A stretch of 64,000 bases of DNA, from positions 434,001 through 498,000 of the forward strand of contig JAEVLN010000028.1 of NCBI GenBank assembly GCA_018350325.1, written 5' to 3'. The position numbers and the translations under genes are program-made. Each line of letters starts with the position of its first letter. Position 1 is the stretch's first letter. Below are positions 15,001-24,300 of the stretch, piece by piece. The notes below the pieces were generated by a model. It was not told the origin of the DNA and searched no databases. It saw only the letters and a program-made list of their open reading frames with translations. The stretch comes from Globodera rostochiensis (Eukaryota > Nematoda > Chromadorea > Rhabditida > Heteroderidae).

Positions 15001-18000
15001 TTAAAAAATTTTTAGTGGATGAATGAATAATTAATTTTTCTTAAATTTTTTTTCGAAAACTGGCCATTTTAGGCCTGCGCGCGAAAAAAAAAACGCTATG
15101 CTTAAAATCCAATCCCTAATCATTATAAACAAAATTTCTTAAAAATTAAAACCCAAAATTCCAATCAATAATTTCTTTACTTTTGCAATTTACTTTTTTC
15201 AAACAATTTTTTTTTTCACTTTAATTAATTTTTTGGGGTTTCGTGAGTTTAAAATAGAATTGAACATAAATAACAATAAAAATACAAATGAATAAGCTAT
15301 TAAGAAACCAAAATGGGCAAAAAATAAAAAAATTTATGAATTTTCTCTCTCGCATAAAAACCTTCGCAAATTTTAAGTGTCGAACCTTCGTACTGTAATT
15401 CGTGTACAAATTACGGGTTCATGCCAAGAACACTTACTTTGACCATGTGATTTTTGTGGATGTGTGACACTGCAATTCGCACTCCAATTTTACGGTTTCA
15501 CCGGTGTGCGCAATCTTAAAATAATTATTTATATTTGATTAATTAAAATATTCGAGAATTATTGATAACTAAACTAATAATTTGATTAAGAATTTATTTA
15601 TTCGATGAAAACAAAAATTAAATATACCCTCAAAGACGAATTTGACCATTTATGAATTTCTTCTGCATTTTTTATAACTGTTAATTTTATTTATTTTTTT
15701 TGTTGTCATTTCATTGATCGTTTTTTTTTGTCATTTTAAATTTTTATTCACAGAACACTAACTATGAAGCTGATTTATAAGCACCACAAATAGCCAAAAT
15801 ATGCATTTTAACAATTTTTTGCGTTGCAAAATATGCTTCGAAATCCTCAAAAAAATGCAAAATTTTGTTTTTATTGGAATTATAGCCATAAAAGTTCCAA
15901 AATATTCATTTTCAAAATAGACAAAACCCCAACTTTAAAACACTTTTAGGAGCAAATTCATCGAAACTTATTGCACTAAAATTTGCAAAATGCCTTGATC
16001 GGTCCTCAAGCACTTTCTCTAGTTTTTACACATGTTTTTGTCATTTTTTTCATCGATCGTTTTTTGTCATTTTAATTGCCACAAATCACTGACCCTTTCT
16101 TTCATATTCTACCCCCAACCCTTCCACTCATATACATCAGGGATGGTCGGAATTCTGATTTCCGACTTTTTTGGGGTCTCAATTCCGATTTCCGAAAAAT
16201 GTTGAGACCCCGGAATTCCGATTTCCAAAAAATTTTAAAGCCTCGGAATTCCGATTTCCGAAATTTTTTTATGTCGTCGGCTCCCATCCCTGACATACAT
16301 CATCATCATTTGATTTGAACCCCTCCGGCAGAGTTAAACAAAAAAATTCGAATGTCCTATCAATATTTCACGCCCAAATGTTCTGTTTTGCTCGTCGACA
16401 ACAAAAACAACAGCTGTGCCCAACAACCGAATTACCCCTCGGGGGACGCTTGGCTAAATGACGGACATTGCTAACTTGGCGGAAATGGATGGAGAAAAAT
16501 GCAAGGACGAACACGACAGACGGACGGGACGAATGGATTGGGGCTTTTTGGGATCCCCCAAATTGGCCAGACACATATCGGGGGAGGGGACAGGTGGTCG
16601 CCCCGATCGACCAAATCAGAAGTATTCAGACCCCCGGGGGTTCGGCCTACGCAATAGTGCTCACAAATCAGCAAGGAAATTGGATCTGCTTAGACCCATT
16701 TAAAGTTTTGATTTGTTGGGTTTTTGATTTTTTAAAGAATTTTGATTTCGAATTTATTTTAACTTTATGAATTAGCTGAAATCAGATTGATCAGTTTATG
16801 AACAGCTCGTTTTTGGGTAATTTGAAAACACTAAAGTTGGACGGCACCAAGACTGGTACTGAAATTTTTATATGTATCTTAATTGGGATTGAATTTTTTA
16901 AATACTTCTTCAAAACTCTCTTATATGGTTGGTCCCCGGGTTTTTACCAATATTCATTTTTTTCTTATTTTTGTCCATTAATCCCGGCTTTTCTAAACCG
17001 GGACTTTTTTGGTCCCGGTTTTTCCAAAAAACCGGTCCCGTTCAACTCTGTTTTGATACCTTTAAAAAATGGTCAGAATATTTACCTGCGACTTTAGCGG
17101 CTCGGTGACCACCGGTTGCCTCCTATGAGCTTCGGGTCCCGCTTGTACTGCAGGGCTTTTGCTTCGGCTTCGTCGGCTTTTCTCCTTCGGCGCCGTCGGC
17201 GGCAAAGTCTCCATTTCGCCAGCCTCGCGGCGAATTTTTTTTGCTAAAATGATTTAATTTAATGGAAGTAATTTATTAACTATTAAGAAAAGAATCAAAA
17301 AATGAAATTTCCTATCTCTATTTAAATACAGATTTTCTTTTTAATTTTAGTTAAAAGAAATATGTTTTTGGTCTCAAGGGTCACATTTTTGATTTTGAGT
17401 CGATAAATTTTTCTCAAATTTTTGATTTTGAATCTTTCTCCCCCTTCCCCTTCCCTATGGGTAAATGTGCCGTGCCGTACGTGTGGGCTCCCTGCTTTTC
17501 TCGCCCTGCTCGCCCGGGGGCTTCAGACTGCCGCTCTCCACTTCCTGGGTCGGTGTTGCGGTCCTGGACCGTATGTGCTTGCGCGGGGAGCCCTCGCGCG
17601 ACTTGGATTTGTGCCGTCGGCGCTCGCTGGGCGTGCCCTCGCGATGCTTTTTCGACGGTGTGCCCGGTCTGGAGGGCGTTTTGCTGCGACGTCCCTCCGA
17701 GGGCGCTTCCTCTTGCTGAAAGTCCAGCTTCAGGTTGGCATTGGTCTCGCCTTGGTTGTTGCGGATGTTGCATCGGTACTGGCCCGCCTCGACAGCTGTC
17801 GGCCTCTGGAAGTTGCGCAAAATAGACTCTGATCATGAATCAATATATCTGGATCACATGATCTGATCCTGATCAGAATTATAAATGATCGCATCTCGCA
17901 GTTGAAAACATACTCTGATCTCCAGCTGGCACAGAAATGTGCCGTCTCCAAGGTCTGCGAACACGTCCTGGTACAGGCTGCCCATGCTTAGTGGAGCACC

Positions 18001-18846
18001 TGCACAAGAAAAACAAAAATATGATTCCACAATAAAAAAATTTTTAAAATTAGATTCACCGTCCTTGCTCCACTTGACGGTCGGCCTGGTGCCGCTTTTC
18101 ACCTTGCACTCCATCAGAATCAGTGCGCCACCGTCGCGCGGTATAATTCGCGGTTTGCCAACAAAGGTTGGCCCTCGGGTCGTGCCGGAGGACGCTTTTT
18201 GCTCCTCTCCTCCGGCAAAGTTCAAATTTATGTTGGCATTGGACTCGCCGAACTTGTTGGATGCCGTGCATTTGTATGCACCTCCGTCCGTGGCGCTAGG
18301 CTCCTGTACGAAATAATCATTTTGTAGCCTTGCATATCAGGGATGTAACCGGATTCCGGACATTGTTGGGTCAGGAATACCGGATTCCGGACTTTTTGGC
18401 GAAAAATCCCGTAATTTTACAAACAAAAAAAAATTGGCGAATTTTAGTGTAGTTTTTGGATCAGGTTAATAACCTTTAAAATCTTTTATACGCTTTGGAA
18501 ATTTTAATAGTTTTATGATTTCCAATTTACAAATTTAAAAAAATTGCAATTTTCCCCATCCCGGACTTCCAGACATTTTTGGGTTTAAGGTTTTTCTCGA
18601 TTTTATTTAATTTTAAAGCTTGAAAAAAACAACAAGCACCTTAATGACAAGGTTAGCCCTGTACATGTTGCCGGACACGTTGATCAGCGTCAGTTGCACG
18701 CGCGTTGAGGCGTCGATTGCGGTGCCGGCGTGTTGCCAACGCACCTCCGGTGGCGGGTCCGCCTCCAGCAAGCACTCCATCAACAGGTCGCCCTGCGCGG
18801 TCTGCTGGATGGACGGCTTCTGCGTGAAACGGGGCGCACCCGGCAT
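1..18846 (-). CDS. unc-22: Twitchin (UNC-22), N-terminal portion, gene continues past left edge
   Basis: Giant titin-family protein of muscle thick filaments; in C. elegans it regulates actomyosin and carries a C-terminal kinase, which lies outside this window. The start codon at 18844-18846 opens MPGAPRFTQKPSIQQT, matching the start of C. elegans UNC-22. I placed about 36 coding exons, roughly 1,900 codons, from 18640-18846 down to 54-122. Phases agree across nearly all junctions. Domain order is Ig1, Ig2, basic Ser/Pro linker, Ig3, long disordered linker, Ig4 to Ig9, FN3-1, FN3-2, Ig10, FN3-3 and part of FN3-4. The FN3 and Ig order at the left end is the twitchin pattern. One intron uses a GC donor at 1393-1394 and one exon has only 22 bases. 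The exon blocks are listed separately. Identity is secure; single exon edges are less so. Confidence 0.96.
54..2995 (-). other. unc-22: Twitchin exons encoding FN3-1, FN3-2, Ig10, FN3-3 and part of FN3-4
   Basis: Exons 2837-2995, 2701-2788, 2503-2571, 1922-2155, 1658-1791, 1395-1601, 1319-1340, 953-999, 504-594, 345-451, 172-237 and 54-122. The FN3 signatures recur: FRVKAFNEIGESEPL, YYRVRAVNKAGPGDP and YKFRVKAINKEGESEPL, each followed by a Pro-rich join and a DGG turn. Ig10 starts PPAFTAGG and has SWEVNGKPLK. Exon 1319-1340 has only 22 bases. It joins in frame as DGATLAWKPP only if the upstream exon ends at a GC donor (1393-1394). The last exon ends in FN3-4 and the gene continues off the edge. 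Confidence 0.9.
1099..1187. mobile_element. Word-filled mini-element, GGAATTCCGGAC type
   Basis: Starts CAGGGATATAACGG and then repeats a ggtCCGGAATTCCGGAC word two to three times separated by T runs. It lies in the twitchin intron between exons 953-999 and 1319-1340. The right end is unclear. Confidence 0.5.
3049..6978 (-). other. unc-22: Twitchin exons encoding Ig4 to Ig9
   Basis: Exons 6712-6978, 6202-6321, 6004-6119, 5453-5580, 5179-5349, 4792-4933, 4472-4591, 4221-4395, 3749-3993, 3299-3620 and 3049-3240. Ig4 starts at PARIVEIPENVTVVEGE. Ig5 includes VRWYKDRKELFSGG and DSGKYVCEANG. Ig6 follows PPIKYVFLTPLPNTM. Ig7 has DVEWFHDGAKIKMDG and HGEYKCITKDD. Ig8 has AQWFRNGKAI and ADKYEIDVAGLRG. 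Ig9 ends APFELIVKGKP. Phases join cleanly, for example AKVRWYK across 5453/5349 and VYSNAKCQVY across 4472/4395. Confidence 0.9.
4018..4140. repeat. TCTCGA-word array in a twitchin intron
   Basis: About five spaced copies of (G)AGAATCTCG or CGAGATTT in both orientations, bounded near CCCGGACTTGAGAACCGATCG on the left and CGATCGGTTCGAGCTC on the right. It resembles the array at 63700-64000. Confidence 0.55.
8181..8304. repeat. 26-bp tandem repeat, about 4.8 copies
   Basis: Units of 25-27 bases with the pattern ACTGTACTATTGTGTATTAA followed by TATAAT start at 8181, 8207, 8233, 8260 and 8285, the last one partial. It lies in the twitchin intron 7647-8986. Nothing else is apparent in that intron. 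Confidence 0.9.
10186..10433. repeat. Two-copy direct duplication in a twitchin intron
   Basis: Copy A (10186-10299) and copy B (10312-10433) share AATTGTTCT, ATAGTGATT, ACATAAAATGA, GACCTCAGGTA, AATCTGATCAACTTA and ATCAGCTAAT in the same order, offset by about 126 bases. Copies differ by several substitutions and small indels. They lie in the intron 9781-11553, which otherwise holds G/C runs and CCCCGAGGGG palindromes but no gene I can support. Confidence 0.8.
11794..13929. other. Large twitchin intron
   Basis: AT-rich apart from the nested ORF at 12478-13098 and a C run near 13346. Nothing else recognisable. Confidence 0.6.
12478..13098 (-). CDS. Unknown 206-aa ORF inside a twitchin intron
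   Basis: An uninterrupted 206-codon frame with its own ATG and stop lies in the 2.1-kb intron between twitchin exons 13930-14010 and 11554-11793, on the same strand. The flanking twitchin exons join in phase without it (TQEE to LSQAS). The predicted protein begins MSWKSSTGESFSSSS. It is Ser/Thr-rich and then shows three related units (ISPVFHSAT, VPPGFRSAT, TPPGFRSAI). Next comes a charged, probably helical stretch (KQLREEVEEEAQRNRAT) and a C-terminal part with LDDIIDFHSKHVPTIEV. I see no signal peptide or membrane segment and recognise no family. It could be a nested gene, an alternative exon or a retrocopy. Its length in AT-rich intron DNA argues for coding. Confidence 0.5.
   Translation of the reverse strand: MSWKSSTGESFSSSSDPPTHPLDVINEEELGPSTSSSTGTESRPESVSKTISPVFHSATQSHQANAVPPGFRSATNPNSTDTKKEGNSLSKATPPGFRSAIRAKQLREEVEEEAQRNRATAQRRLSAVHAFVLNRLPRGSVANNAILDDIIDFHSKHVPTIEVERTKSVEETPEVPWVAAIRRNSAVLNAVSSSTMPCSISNCLPC
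16138..16292. mobile_element. hAT-like mini-element with inverted ends and near-perfect 8-bp duplication
   Basis: Ends are CAGGGATGG and CCATCCCTG. Flanking 8-mers are ATATACAT (16130-16137) and ACATACAT (16293-16300), with one mismatch. The interior is four spaced copies of a GGAATTCCGATTTCCGA word. There is no coding capacity. Eight-base target duplications and CAGGG-type ends are typical of hAT elements; assignment to hAT is inference. Confidence 0.7.
16922..17045. mobile_element. Word-filled mini-element, CCCGG type
   Basis: Repeats of GGTCCCGGTTTTT and AACCGGGAC words. It shares the GGTACTGAAAT-like left flank (near 16853) and the CCCGG words with the larger element at 50258-50452. Edges are uncertain. 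Confidence 0.45.
17481..18846 (-). other. unc-22: Twitchin exons 1-4: Ig1, Ig2 and start of the basic linker
   Basis: Exons 18640-18846, 18060-18303, 17914-17999 and 17481-17826. Ig1 shows the Cys of LLMECLLEAD, the Trp of VRWQHAG and the closing DGGAYKCTASN. Ig2 runs from GPTFVGKPRIIPRDGG through VKWSKDG to EAGQYRCNIRNN. The fourth exon continues into an Arg/Lys/Ser/Pro-rich stretch with repeated TPS and SP dipeptides, probably disordered. The third-to-fourth junction is in frame only if the acceptor is taken two bases downstream of the first AG, which is why that exon ends at 17826. Confidence 0.9.
18337..18400. mobile_element. Word-filled mini-element, CCGGATTCCGGAC type
   Basis: Starts CAGGGATGTAACCGGATTCC, the same first 15 bases as the element at 42506, and repeats the word once more. 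A possible right half (CCCCATCCCGGACTTCC) lies near 18554. It falls in the first twitchin intron. Confidence 0.5.
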
Positions 18847-18913
18847 TGTTTATGTAGTTCCACTCGTTGCTTTTGTTGCTCTCAAATGAATCAGCAGAAT
18901 CTCTCTCGTTAAA

Positions 18914-18922
18914 GCCCTGAAA
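18914..18922 (-). promoter_or_regulatory. Splice acceptor in front of the twitchin start (SL trans-splice or 5' intron)
   Basis: Read on the minus strand, a TTTTCAG acceptor precedes the untranslated leader, whose first base is at 18916. The ATG follows about 70 bases further on. It could be a spliced-leader site, usual in nematodes, or the end of a 5' intron; sequence alone cannot decide. Confidence 0.45.
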
Positions 18923-21312
18923 ATTAAAAAGCTGAAATTAAGAAGCTGATCGATCAGTGCTGATCAAAACAGTTTTTATGACCAAGCATGTGTCAGGTTA
19001 AATGTGATCAAAACTTGTTGAAAGATTAATGGTCATATTCAAATTTCAACGATTTATTTATGATCGGACTCATCCCGCGAAAAATACGATCAACAACTTA
19101 ATTTTAAGTGAGTAAAAGAGAATTTTGGCAAAACATAAACCTAAAAATCTCGAATTGAGCCAATTAAATTTTATTTTGTTTTTTTTATTAATTGGGTAGG
19201 GCAGCAAAATTAAGCATTATGCTTTATCTAGAATCAGGGATAAGTGAAATATGTAAATGTTTTTAAAAAATATAAACATTTTTCACAAATGACGCTAGAG
19301 CATATTTTTCGCAAAACTGATCACCGCGCGCTATTTACTCAAAAAAAAAAGGCGGATTTCGCTGGTTGACCACACATAAAAAATGGCGCAGAAAGCACTT
19401 ATCGGCTCGGGTTTGGCTTGGCCGGAGAGTGAAGCGTTCCTCCACAAACTTTCTCCCCTCGGGGAAGGCGGGGGGAAGTTTGGGCCTTTTAGTCCCCCAA
19501 ACTCGCGCAGCTTCTTCCACACCATTGTTTGTGGGGTTGAGGGAGGGGGGGGGGGGTATTTTGGAGTTTGGGTGAAGGATAAATCGGGGCCCAACCACCC
19601 CCGAGCAAAACTCTCTCTTATCATTGTGCATGTGGATCAACATGATCTCTGTGTGCGGATTTGCTTCGTGTTGAGAAACTTGTTGCCTTAAGTGCATTTT
19701 CCAGTTTTGAATTTAAAAGCGGTGGTTGAATTCCAAAATGTTATTTTGATCAGGCTGTTTTCAAAATTCAGTCTCATTCTCGACATTATTATAATAGAAA
19801 ATGTGGATTTAATTTCCTAAGCTTCGAGACTTATTTACAACCTCAGGTTTCGGGCTATCACGATTTTCGATTGATTGAAAAAAATTAGCTTTATTGGTAT
19901 AATCAACTTGTTCGTGAATTTAGCGCGGGTTTGGAATTCAAAAAAATATATTTTTGATTAGGTAAGCACATATCCCCCGAGGGGATCACGAATGTGAGTG
20001 GGTTGAGAGGTCGTCCGTCGTCTCTAGCTCTGAGCTTGGATCTCTTTCCACAGCCAAATACACATATGTCTATCTATCTATTCTCGTTCCCCTCCTCGCG
20101 AGGTTATGCTTCTTCTTCTCTTGCTTCTGATCAAAGCAAAAGCTTCTCACCGGCTGGCAGAAAGCGATGTGTTTAAGCTTGAGAGCTAAAAAAAGTTGCG
20201 AGAGATTGGAGAAAAGTGCTTCTTCCCCCCCCCCCCGCCCCCCACACTTCACTAGGCGTTTCCCTCCGGGGAATGAGCTGACTTTTGCTCTCTAGCTTCA
20301 ATGCCTGCTCTCTTCAATCTGAGCACTCTCTCTGATCGGTTGGCTGCTCTGATTAGCACTGATCGATGTTGTGAAGCTTAAGGCTGGCCCCCGCAGATTC
20401 GATTGCTCAACAAATGTGTGGTGCATTCCCCACAAAGCGGCGCCGATTTCACCTCATTTTTCACATCACTAGGCCCTCAAGGGATGGGGGGGGGGCCCTA
20501 AGGCGTATTGCCTCGGGCACTGTTTTGGGGGCTGGGCCCTGAGGCAATGATTTTAGATTTTTTTCTCTGAGTCACAAAGGTTCCCCTTCCCGCCAAATTC
20601 CATGAACAGCTGCCAACCGGCGGTAGCCACGTTTTGCGTAGGAGAGGAGGCTTAAGTCTTAAAATTGTGGATGAACGGATAATGTTTTGAGCAGAAGAAG
20701 CGGATGTGTGCATGAGGCAATAAATATTGGCAGAAGAAGCGACGGATTGATCAGAAGAACCCCTCTCTATTGATCAACAAAAACTGATATATTTTGGTGG
20801 AATTAAAAGCAATTTTTATAATATTTTTAATAATTAGTTTTTTAGCTTTTTTTAAATGCATTTTTCGGAGATTTTTTACTAGAAATTATTTCTTTTGTTT
20901 TTATTGTTGAATCAGTTTTATGCTAGTATTTTTATTGTACAATATCATTTGTGAAAGGTTTTTTTCATTGTACACACAAAATTCAATAAATTTTAATGCA
21001 AAAACCGGTGTTGTGAGCATCATAAATGAAGGGTTTTGTTTTTCTTGAAGAAATTGGTTGAAGGGGATCATCTACATTTGATGCTGATCCAGCTCGCGAT
21101 CAGTGCGGTAAGAACAGCAAGAACACAGTGTTTTCTGGTCAACGTCCGAGTTCTGGATGTGGCGGATGAATATGCTAAACATAAAAAAATGCAAGAAAAA
21201 CCGGTATGCCAGACCCAAAATGTCCGAAAACCCGGTTAGATCCCTGATAATATATCTTTTAAAACTTAAAGATTTTCTTTGAATTAAATTGCGCTAATTT
21301 TGTAAGAGCCAA
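18917..21312. other. Intergenic: twitchin 5' side to ephrin 3' side
   Basis: About 2.4 kb with no gene I can support. It holds G/C runs near 19547, 20226 and 20486, CCCC-N-GGGG palindromes near 19454, 19973 and 20262, and a mini-element relic ending CGGTTAGATCCCTGATA at about 21230-21246. The twitchin promoter presumably lies in the right-hand neighbourhood of 18917. Confidence 0.6.
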
Positions 21313-24300
21313 TTAATTGTCTTGCCACGGTCCCCATGTCCTACCGGACTCCGTGTCCTCTCCGGCCTCGTAGGAGTCTTGGCCCCATGCGGCTGCCTCC
21401 TCCCCGTCCTCGCCATGCGGTGACGTCTCCGAAGTGTGAATCACATAAAGAAAGGGCGGATACTGGCTTTCATTTTGGCTTGAACTGAAAAGTGTGAATT
21501 TATAACACCAAATTAAAAAATTTAAATTTGAAAATTTTGGACAAATTTTAAGTTTTTTAACTGCCCAATGGCATGCTTGCTTACCCCTGGGGCGACTGAT
21601 TGTGAAGTGCCCGATGGTAGTGCTGCTGCTGATGGCGATGATGGTGGTGATGGTGATGGTGTGGGTGTTCATGATGCATGTTGTGACTCATCGAATCTAG
21701 AAATAGGATAATTTTTAAACAAATAAAAAATTCAAAAATCCCCCTAGGGCACACCGTTGGTGGCATCAGCTTCGTCTGTCAAGGACAGAACGTCAAATTT
21801 GAGTCGCATATTCCTCGTGGCACACAATCCGCCTTCGGTGTTGTTCAGACCGGCCAATGTGCCATTTGAAGTTGCTTAACGAATTAAAAATCAAAAATAA
21901 ATTGATTAAATTTGTTTCAATTTATTATATTAGCAAAAACATGCATAATTTTGGCTTTTTATATCTGTTAGATTTCTTGGTTAAATCAAAGCCTCCGCCA
22001 AAAATTTGCTTAAAAAATTTCTATTTTTAAATTGAATAATTTATTTTAATTAATTAATTAGACTAAGAGGTGCTATATTAAGTTTTGAATTTTCGATTTA
22101 AACCAAACTGCTTTCAAAAAATTTAGAAGCTTTTATGTAAAAATGCCATACTTATAACGAAGTACGATTGGCCCGGCCTGAAAGTGAACGCGGACGGCAG
22201 CGGGGACACATCGCGAAACACCAACGTGATGGACGACAGTCGCTCAGGCGACGAGCAAACGCCGAGCTGTTTTGTGGAGCTGCCTGAAAAAAAAGATTTA
22301 ATTTAAAAAAATTTTAATAAATTAATTCAAGAGAATGTTCTGAATACTGACTCTGAAGTATGCACTGGTCGTAGGATTCACGAGATACCTGAAATAAAAT
22401 TTAAAATAAAATAATATAACAAAATATTTACTAAACATTTACGGGACCTAAGAAAAATTTTTTGTTTAAAGTTATTTGTTTTTTCAAATGGTTGGAAACT
22501 GAGATATTTAAAAAAATAAAACAACTTGTTTTAATTAAAAAAAGAAACAAAATTTGTAACCTTTTCTAAAACAAGTCTAAAAACAGAAAAATCTTAAAAC
22601 CCCAATTTTGTCAAATGCTTTCATTGCAATGAAAAAACAAATATAAAAAAAAACAATAAATAAAATGAAGCAATATTGGCACTTTGGTATTATTAATAGG
22701 CCCACTTTTGTCGGAACCTTTATTTTGAACTCCCCTTTCTCGACCTCTTTTTTTGGCACTCTTGACCCTCTTCACCATCAAAGAAATGCATATTATCTCT
22801 CTCTCTCTTTTGCCCACTTCCGTTCCAATTCCATCGATACTCTCAAATTTGTGACATTTTTGTATACAATTTTGCCGCCCGAAGGGCTTCTTTGGGGTGC
22901 CGAAAGAGGGGATTAAGCATGGATTATGGCACAGCAAACTCCCCTTCCCCCCGGCCGATTCTGATGATGATGAAACAAACCCATGGGGCCATCTGCGGAT
23001 TTTGCCCGCGGAAGAATGGACTTTTGAGGAGCTTGAAGAAGCGAGGATCAGATTTTGGCACCTTTGAAGATGCCGACTCACCATTCATAGTCAGGCACAA
23101 AATTAAGAATTTTGAAATTCGAAAATTGCAACAAATGGCACCCTGTGATAAAATACTAAAAATAAAATCTGGATTCTAATTGGCCTTTTTAATTTATATA
23201 AATTCTGCATATTTTGTTTATTAGTTATTAAAAGTGTTCCTGTCAAGGTCATCCCCAGCGGGAGTTACGCCACGAAAATGGACACATTAAGTTGAATGTG
23301 TTGTTGCAAAATCCATATCCCCCTCCCCCTCCTCAGGGGATGATTAGACACATTTGATCCTGCTGTGATATGTTGGCACTATGCGTAGGAGTTATATGCA
23401 ACATGTTCGAGTTTTGCGCCCCACTCTTCCGGAAATTAGATCCGGAACCGTTTTGGCGTTCCGGTTCGGTTCAAAAAAGTGACACCAATAATTAGGTGCC
23501 GCCGCAGGGCTCAATTTGTGCAATTTACAGTTCCGAGTATCCCCATATTCCCTTTGGCAATTGCCGTTCTAAGCCGTCCCCTTCTAATGATGCGCAGGTG
23601 TCAGCAGATAGTGCCGGAGGGGATTTCTGTGGGATTTGGAAGCAAAATCCCCCTTACTAATTGCCGAGTCGCGTTGTGCAAAAAGAAATTGGACACCAAT
23701 CTGAAGAAATATGAAAGGATATGATGAATTGCATGGCGAAGGATCAAATGTCCGTTTTTGATTTTCTTTTTTTTTTGGTTAGCGCCCGCTCAAGGACAGG
23801 TGCAAAACAGAGGCTTTATTTAAAAACAAATAAAAAATTGCGCAGAGCTAAATTCAAATTTATGTTTTAAAAATTATTATTGTCTTTCGGTTGTAATTTC
23901 TAATTAATTTTATACTTCCAACAATTTGCCAGAGCCAAATTCAAATGTTTGGCACAATGTTCCCAATTTCTAAAATTGTTTTGCCACTTCTGTTGCTCAT
24001 TTTCAGTGCCCAAATTGCGTGCCAGTTCCAGCTTCGACCCCCCTCAAATCCACTCCAGATTTCAGTGCTCGATTTTCCGGATATCCCTTCGCTTCGTCGG
24101 TTGGGTCATTAGCTCCCCTCAGGCGGGCTCATTTACGGAAAGCCTTGGCCAAATTTGGAATTGGGGCATGGCGCCGCCGCGGGGGTTAATTATTTATTTA
24201 TTTATTTGTCCCAGGGGGGAACATATTAATCAGAGAGAAAGGCCCCCGAGGGGCGATAATGAAAATGGAAGTGCATTAATTGGAAAATTTTTGTATAAAA

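Larger units (their letters stand above)
15515..17085. other. Twitchin intron with two word-filled mini-elements
   Basis: This 1.6-kb intron contains the element 16138-16292 and a second at 16922-17045. It also has a CCCCTCGGGGG palindrome at 16435 and a CCCCCGGGGG palindrome at 16630. No exon is needed here, because twitchin phases join without one. Confidence 0.6.
7350..17243 (-). other. unc-22: Twitchin middle exons: linker, Ig3, long disordered linker
   Basis: Exons 17086-17243, 15438-15514, 14444-14654, 14187-14309, 13930-14010, 11554-11793, 9523-9780, 8987-9076 and 7350-7646. Ig3 is split over three exons: GETVKLECELQC, then KITWSK joined to DGKTISQ, then KSGLYKCLANSDFG. After Ig3 about 300 residues are charged and low in complexity, with a Ser/Pro cluster (SPSPSES, KSPSPKPAKSPSP) and many RRxS sites (RRTSV, RRES, RRGS), which are possible basophilic kinase sites. 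This matches the position of the C. elegans twitchin linker, which is poorly conserved. The donor of exon 14187-14309 could lie a few codons further upstream. Confidence 0.85.
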
